From NCBI RefSeq assembly GCF_003344625.1, contig NZ_QPKJ02000004.1, positions 248,001-312,000 on the forward strand: DNA of 64,000 bases. The letters are read 5' to 3'. The translations under genes were made by a program, and so were the position numbers. Positions within the stretch are counted from its first letter, which is position 1, and the number at the start of each line of letters is the position of its first letter. Under the pieces are notes generated by a model. The model was not told where the DNA came from. It saw only the letters and a program-made list of their open reading frames with translations, and did no database searches. Below, one piece after another: positions 62,506 to 64,000 of the stretch. This stretch comes from Solirubrobacter deserti. Its GTDB lineage: Bacteria > Actinomycetota > Thermoleophilia > Solirubrobacterales > Solirubrobacteraceae.

Positions 62506-62694
62506 CTACGGACGCGTCAGGCCGGCGCGCGCGGCGCCCAGCCGTCGCGCCGGGCGCCGCGCGGGCGAAGCGCTGACGCGGCGCGCCGGCGTGGTCTGAT
62601 CGCGCAGCCACTGGTTGATCACGGCTTCGTCGGCGCGCACGCGCGCGGACGGCGTGCTGATGCGTCGTGGTGCATTCGGGGAGAGAGGGGTCAC
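62506..62694 (-). CDS. Small basic hypothetical protein
   Basis: The 62-residue product from GTG 62694 has a middle segment RADEAVINQWLRDQTTPARR and an Arg/Ala-rich end. AGAAGGA lies about ten bases upstream of the start. It is divergent from the TetR gene and shares the palindromic operator region with it. It could be a short regulated peptide; evidence is weak. Confidence 0.4.
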   Translation of the reverse strand: MTPLSPNAPRRISTPSARVRADEAVINQWLRDQTTPARRVSASPARRPARRLGAARAGLTRP

Positions 62695-62735
62695 AGGCCG
62701 GTCCTTCTGAGACTGGAGGGGGAACTCCGTTTATC

Positions 62736-62773
62736 TGGAGGCTTGCCTCCACTCTACTGGAGGCTATCCTCCA
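62736..62773. promoter_or_regulatory. Two tandem 16-bp palindromes, TetR operators
   Basis: TGGAGG-CTTG-CCTCCA (62736-62751) and TGGAGG-CTAT-CCTCCA (62758-62773) have identical arms and centres 22 bp apart, about two helical turns. A promoter TTGCCT (62743-62748), 16 bases, TATCCT (62765-62770) lies within them, reading towards the TetR gene at 62785. The arrangement fits autorepression by two TetR dimers. Confidence 0.75.
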
Positions 62774-62784
62774 CTTCAAGCGAA

Positions 62785-63357
62785 ATGTCCACTCCGACAC
62801 GTCCGATCCTCGACATCGCCGCCCGCCGCCCGCATCGCGCGGACGCGCGCCGGAACTTCGACGCGGTGCTGGCCGCCGCACGTGAGGCGTTCGCCGCGCA
62901 CGGGACGGACGCTTCGCTGGAGGACATCGCCCGCCGGGCGAACGTCGGCATCGGCACGCTCTACCGCAACTTCCCGACCCGCCAGGACCTGCTCGAGGCG
63001 GTGTACGCCGGGGAGGTGCAGGAGCTCTGCCTGGGGGCGCAGGCGGTCGCCGAGCTCGAGCCGTGGGAGGCGTTCACCACGTGGGTGGACAGCTTCGCGC
63101 GCTACGTGCCGACCAAGCTTGCGCTGCTGCAGGCGCTCAACAAGGACTCGGAGATCTTCCGGGCCTGCAAGAGCGCGATGCTGGCCTCCGCGTTGCCGAT
63201 CTTCGAGCGCGCCCAGCAGGCCGGGGCGCTGCGCCCGGATGTCGAGCTCGACGACGTGCTGCGCATGATCTCCGGCATGATCGGCTCCACCTACGCCGAC
63301 GACGCGCAGCGCCAGCGGGTGCTGGGCATCGCGCTGGACGGGCTCCGGGCCCGTTAG
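62785..63357 (+). CDS. TetR-family regulator
   Basis: The 190-residue product has NFDAVLAAAREAFAAHGTDA, SLEDIARRANVGIGTLYRNF, PTRQDLLEAVYAGEV, and a helical ligand domain (LQALNKDSEIFRACKSAMLA). This sequence type (VGIGTLYRNFPTR) is common in TetR repressors next to short-chain dehydrogenases. ATG 62785 follows the palindromic operators. Confidence 0.92.
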   Translation: MSTPTRPILDIAARRPHRADARRNFDAVLAAAREAFAAHGTDASLEDIARRANVGIGTLYRNFPTRQDLLEAVYAGEVQELCLGAQAVAELEPWEAFTTWVDSFARYVPTKLALLQALNKDSEIFRACKSAMLASALPIFERAQQAGALRPDVELDDVLRMISGMIGSTYADDAQRQRVLGIALDGLRAR

Positions 63358-64000
63358 CGCTCGATCGCGGTCTGTAGACGCGCGGTGAGCTGGTCCGGCG
63401 TCTCGCCCGGCCGCGGCTGCAACGGGCGCGAGAAGGTGACCGTGGTCTTGCCGCGCCGGTTGAGCCCGCGGCCCTTGGGCATGACGAGCGCCGAGCCCTC
63501 GATGTGGATCGGGATGATCGGCACGCCGGCGGTGAGCGCGAGCTCGGCGACGCCCGCGCGGTAGCCCTCCGGGCCGGCGCCGCGGGTGCCCTGCGGGAAC
63601 AGCATGACGTTGCGGCCGTCGCGCAGGTGCGCGGCCGCCGCCGCCAGGCCACGGCGCTGCCCGCCGCCGCGGTCGAACGGGAACGTGTTGATCCAGAAGC
63701 CGGCCGCGAGCGCGAAGCCGCGCTTGCGGTAGAAGCGATCGCTCGCGGCGCCCACGACGGTGCGGCTGCGCCAGGCGTGCGGGAGTGCGAGCAGGACGAG
63801 CGGCGTGTCGATGTCGGACTCGTGATTGGGCGCGAGGATCGCGGGCTGCGGCGCGTGGACGAGGTCCTCGGCGCCGACGATCGTCGGCATCGCGACGACA
63901 CGTGTGGCCGGGAACAGCAGCGTCTGCTGCGCGATCTCGCGCAGCATCGCGGGGCGCGGCTCGCGCAGCCACGCCTGGTCCTCGACGCCGCGCTCGGACC
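63354..64000 (-). CDS. PlsC-type acyltransferase (5' end possibly beyond window)
   Basis: The frame reads 1-acyl-glycerol-3-phosphate acyltransferase motifs: LAPNHESDIDTPLVLLAL (N-H-x4-D), RFYRKRGFALAAGFWINTFP, NVMLFPQGTRGAGPEGYRAG (with Gln in the E-G-T-R position) and GVPIIPIHIEGS. It ends QTAIER. ATG 63947 gives 197 residues, but the frame stays open with natural sequence (EDQAWLREPRPAMLREIAQQ) to the window edge. The protein may therefore be longer, for example fused to another domain. Its stop overlaps the TetR stop by four bases. Confidence 0.84.
   Translation of the reverse strand, partial: SERGVEDQAWLREPRPAMLREIAQQTLLFPATRVVAMPTIVGAEDLVHAPQPAILAPNHESDIDTPLVLLALPHAWRSRTVVGAASDRFYRKRGFALAAGFWINTFPFDRGGGQRRGLAAAAAHLRDGRNVMLFPQGTRGAGPEGYRAGVAELALTAGVPIIPIHIEGSALVMPKGRGLNRRGKTTVTFSRPLQPRPGETPDQLTARLQTAIER

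Overview
The window is 64 kb of GC-rich DNA with dense genes, frequent GTG and TTG starts, many ATGA-type overlaps and an F420-type oxidoreductase gene. This suggests an actinobacterium. The overall gene set (bacterial Ro60, NAD-dependent GDH, monomeric IDH, GGDEF-EAL, Tat-exported PhoX-like protein) would suit the Solirubrobacterales, but that placement is an inference.

Bases 1-20107 are most of an integrated conjugative element (ICE). A 41-nt 3' fragment of a tRNA-Thr(GGT) gene at 20067-20107 is the likely right attachment site. The intact tRNA and the integrase should lie just left of base 1, because the window opens inside an excisionase gene. The left arm has pSAM2/AICE logic: xis, a RepSA-like HUH replication initiator, an FtsK/TraSA translocase and an SCO3933-type regulator. 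The right arm (11881-19558, minus strand) is a translationally coupled type IV secretion module like the Tcp/Con modules of Tn916 and pCW3: TcpC, a pilin-like protein, TcpE-like, VirB4, VirB6-like, a small anchored protein and a lytic transglycosylase/M15 peptidase. Between the arms lies cargo: an XRE regulator coupled to CutA, then a probable defence island (ParB-like protein, putative PD-(D/E)XK-like nuclease, cytosine-5 DNA methyltransferase, two unknown proteins), an HNH-like protein, and a HicAB pair in which hicA carries a +1 frameshift.

From 20108 on the DNA looks like ordinary chromosome. 20.2-25.1 kb: alpha/beta hydrolase, PhoX-like phosphatase, DUF2461 protein, secreted esterase. 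25.1-31.2 kb: small stress-type proteins, an Lrp regulator divergent from an amino-acid permease, an HD hydrolase. 31.2-36.6 kb: AraC/VOC pair, monomeric isocitrate dehydrogenase, VOC and cupin genes, small proteins.

Bases 36.55-38.9 kb are the most unusual chromosomal segment. A Ro60/Rsr gene (TROVE plus vWA domains, with an odd Arg-Gly-Asp-rich insert) is preceded by a complete tRNA-like cloverleaf with the rare anticodon GCG, a second structured segment closed by a perfect 9-bp helix, and a 71-nt stem-loop RNA followed by a strong intrinsic terminator. I read this as a candidate Ro60/Y-RNA locus.

The rest holds an acetamidase/MoaD-like/RecD2 group, an NlpC/P60 hydrolase, a TetR regulator divergent from an SDR gene whose promoter overlaps a palindrome, and a tight run of hybrid histidine kinase, response regulator, 1555-aa NAD-glutamate dehydrogenase and deazaflavin reductase. 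It continues with a PilZ protein, a flavin reductase, a GGDEF-EAL protein, an aldo/keto reductase with a membrane protein, a 1.2-kresidue secreted sugar-acting protein (PA14, propeller, CBM6-like, DUF1080), a TetR regulator with two tandem palindromic operators, and a PlsC acyltransferase that meets the right edge.
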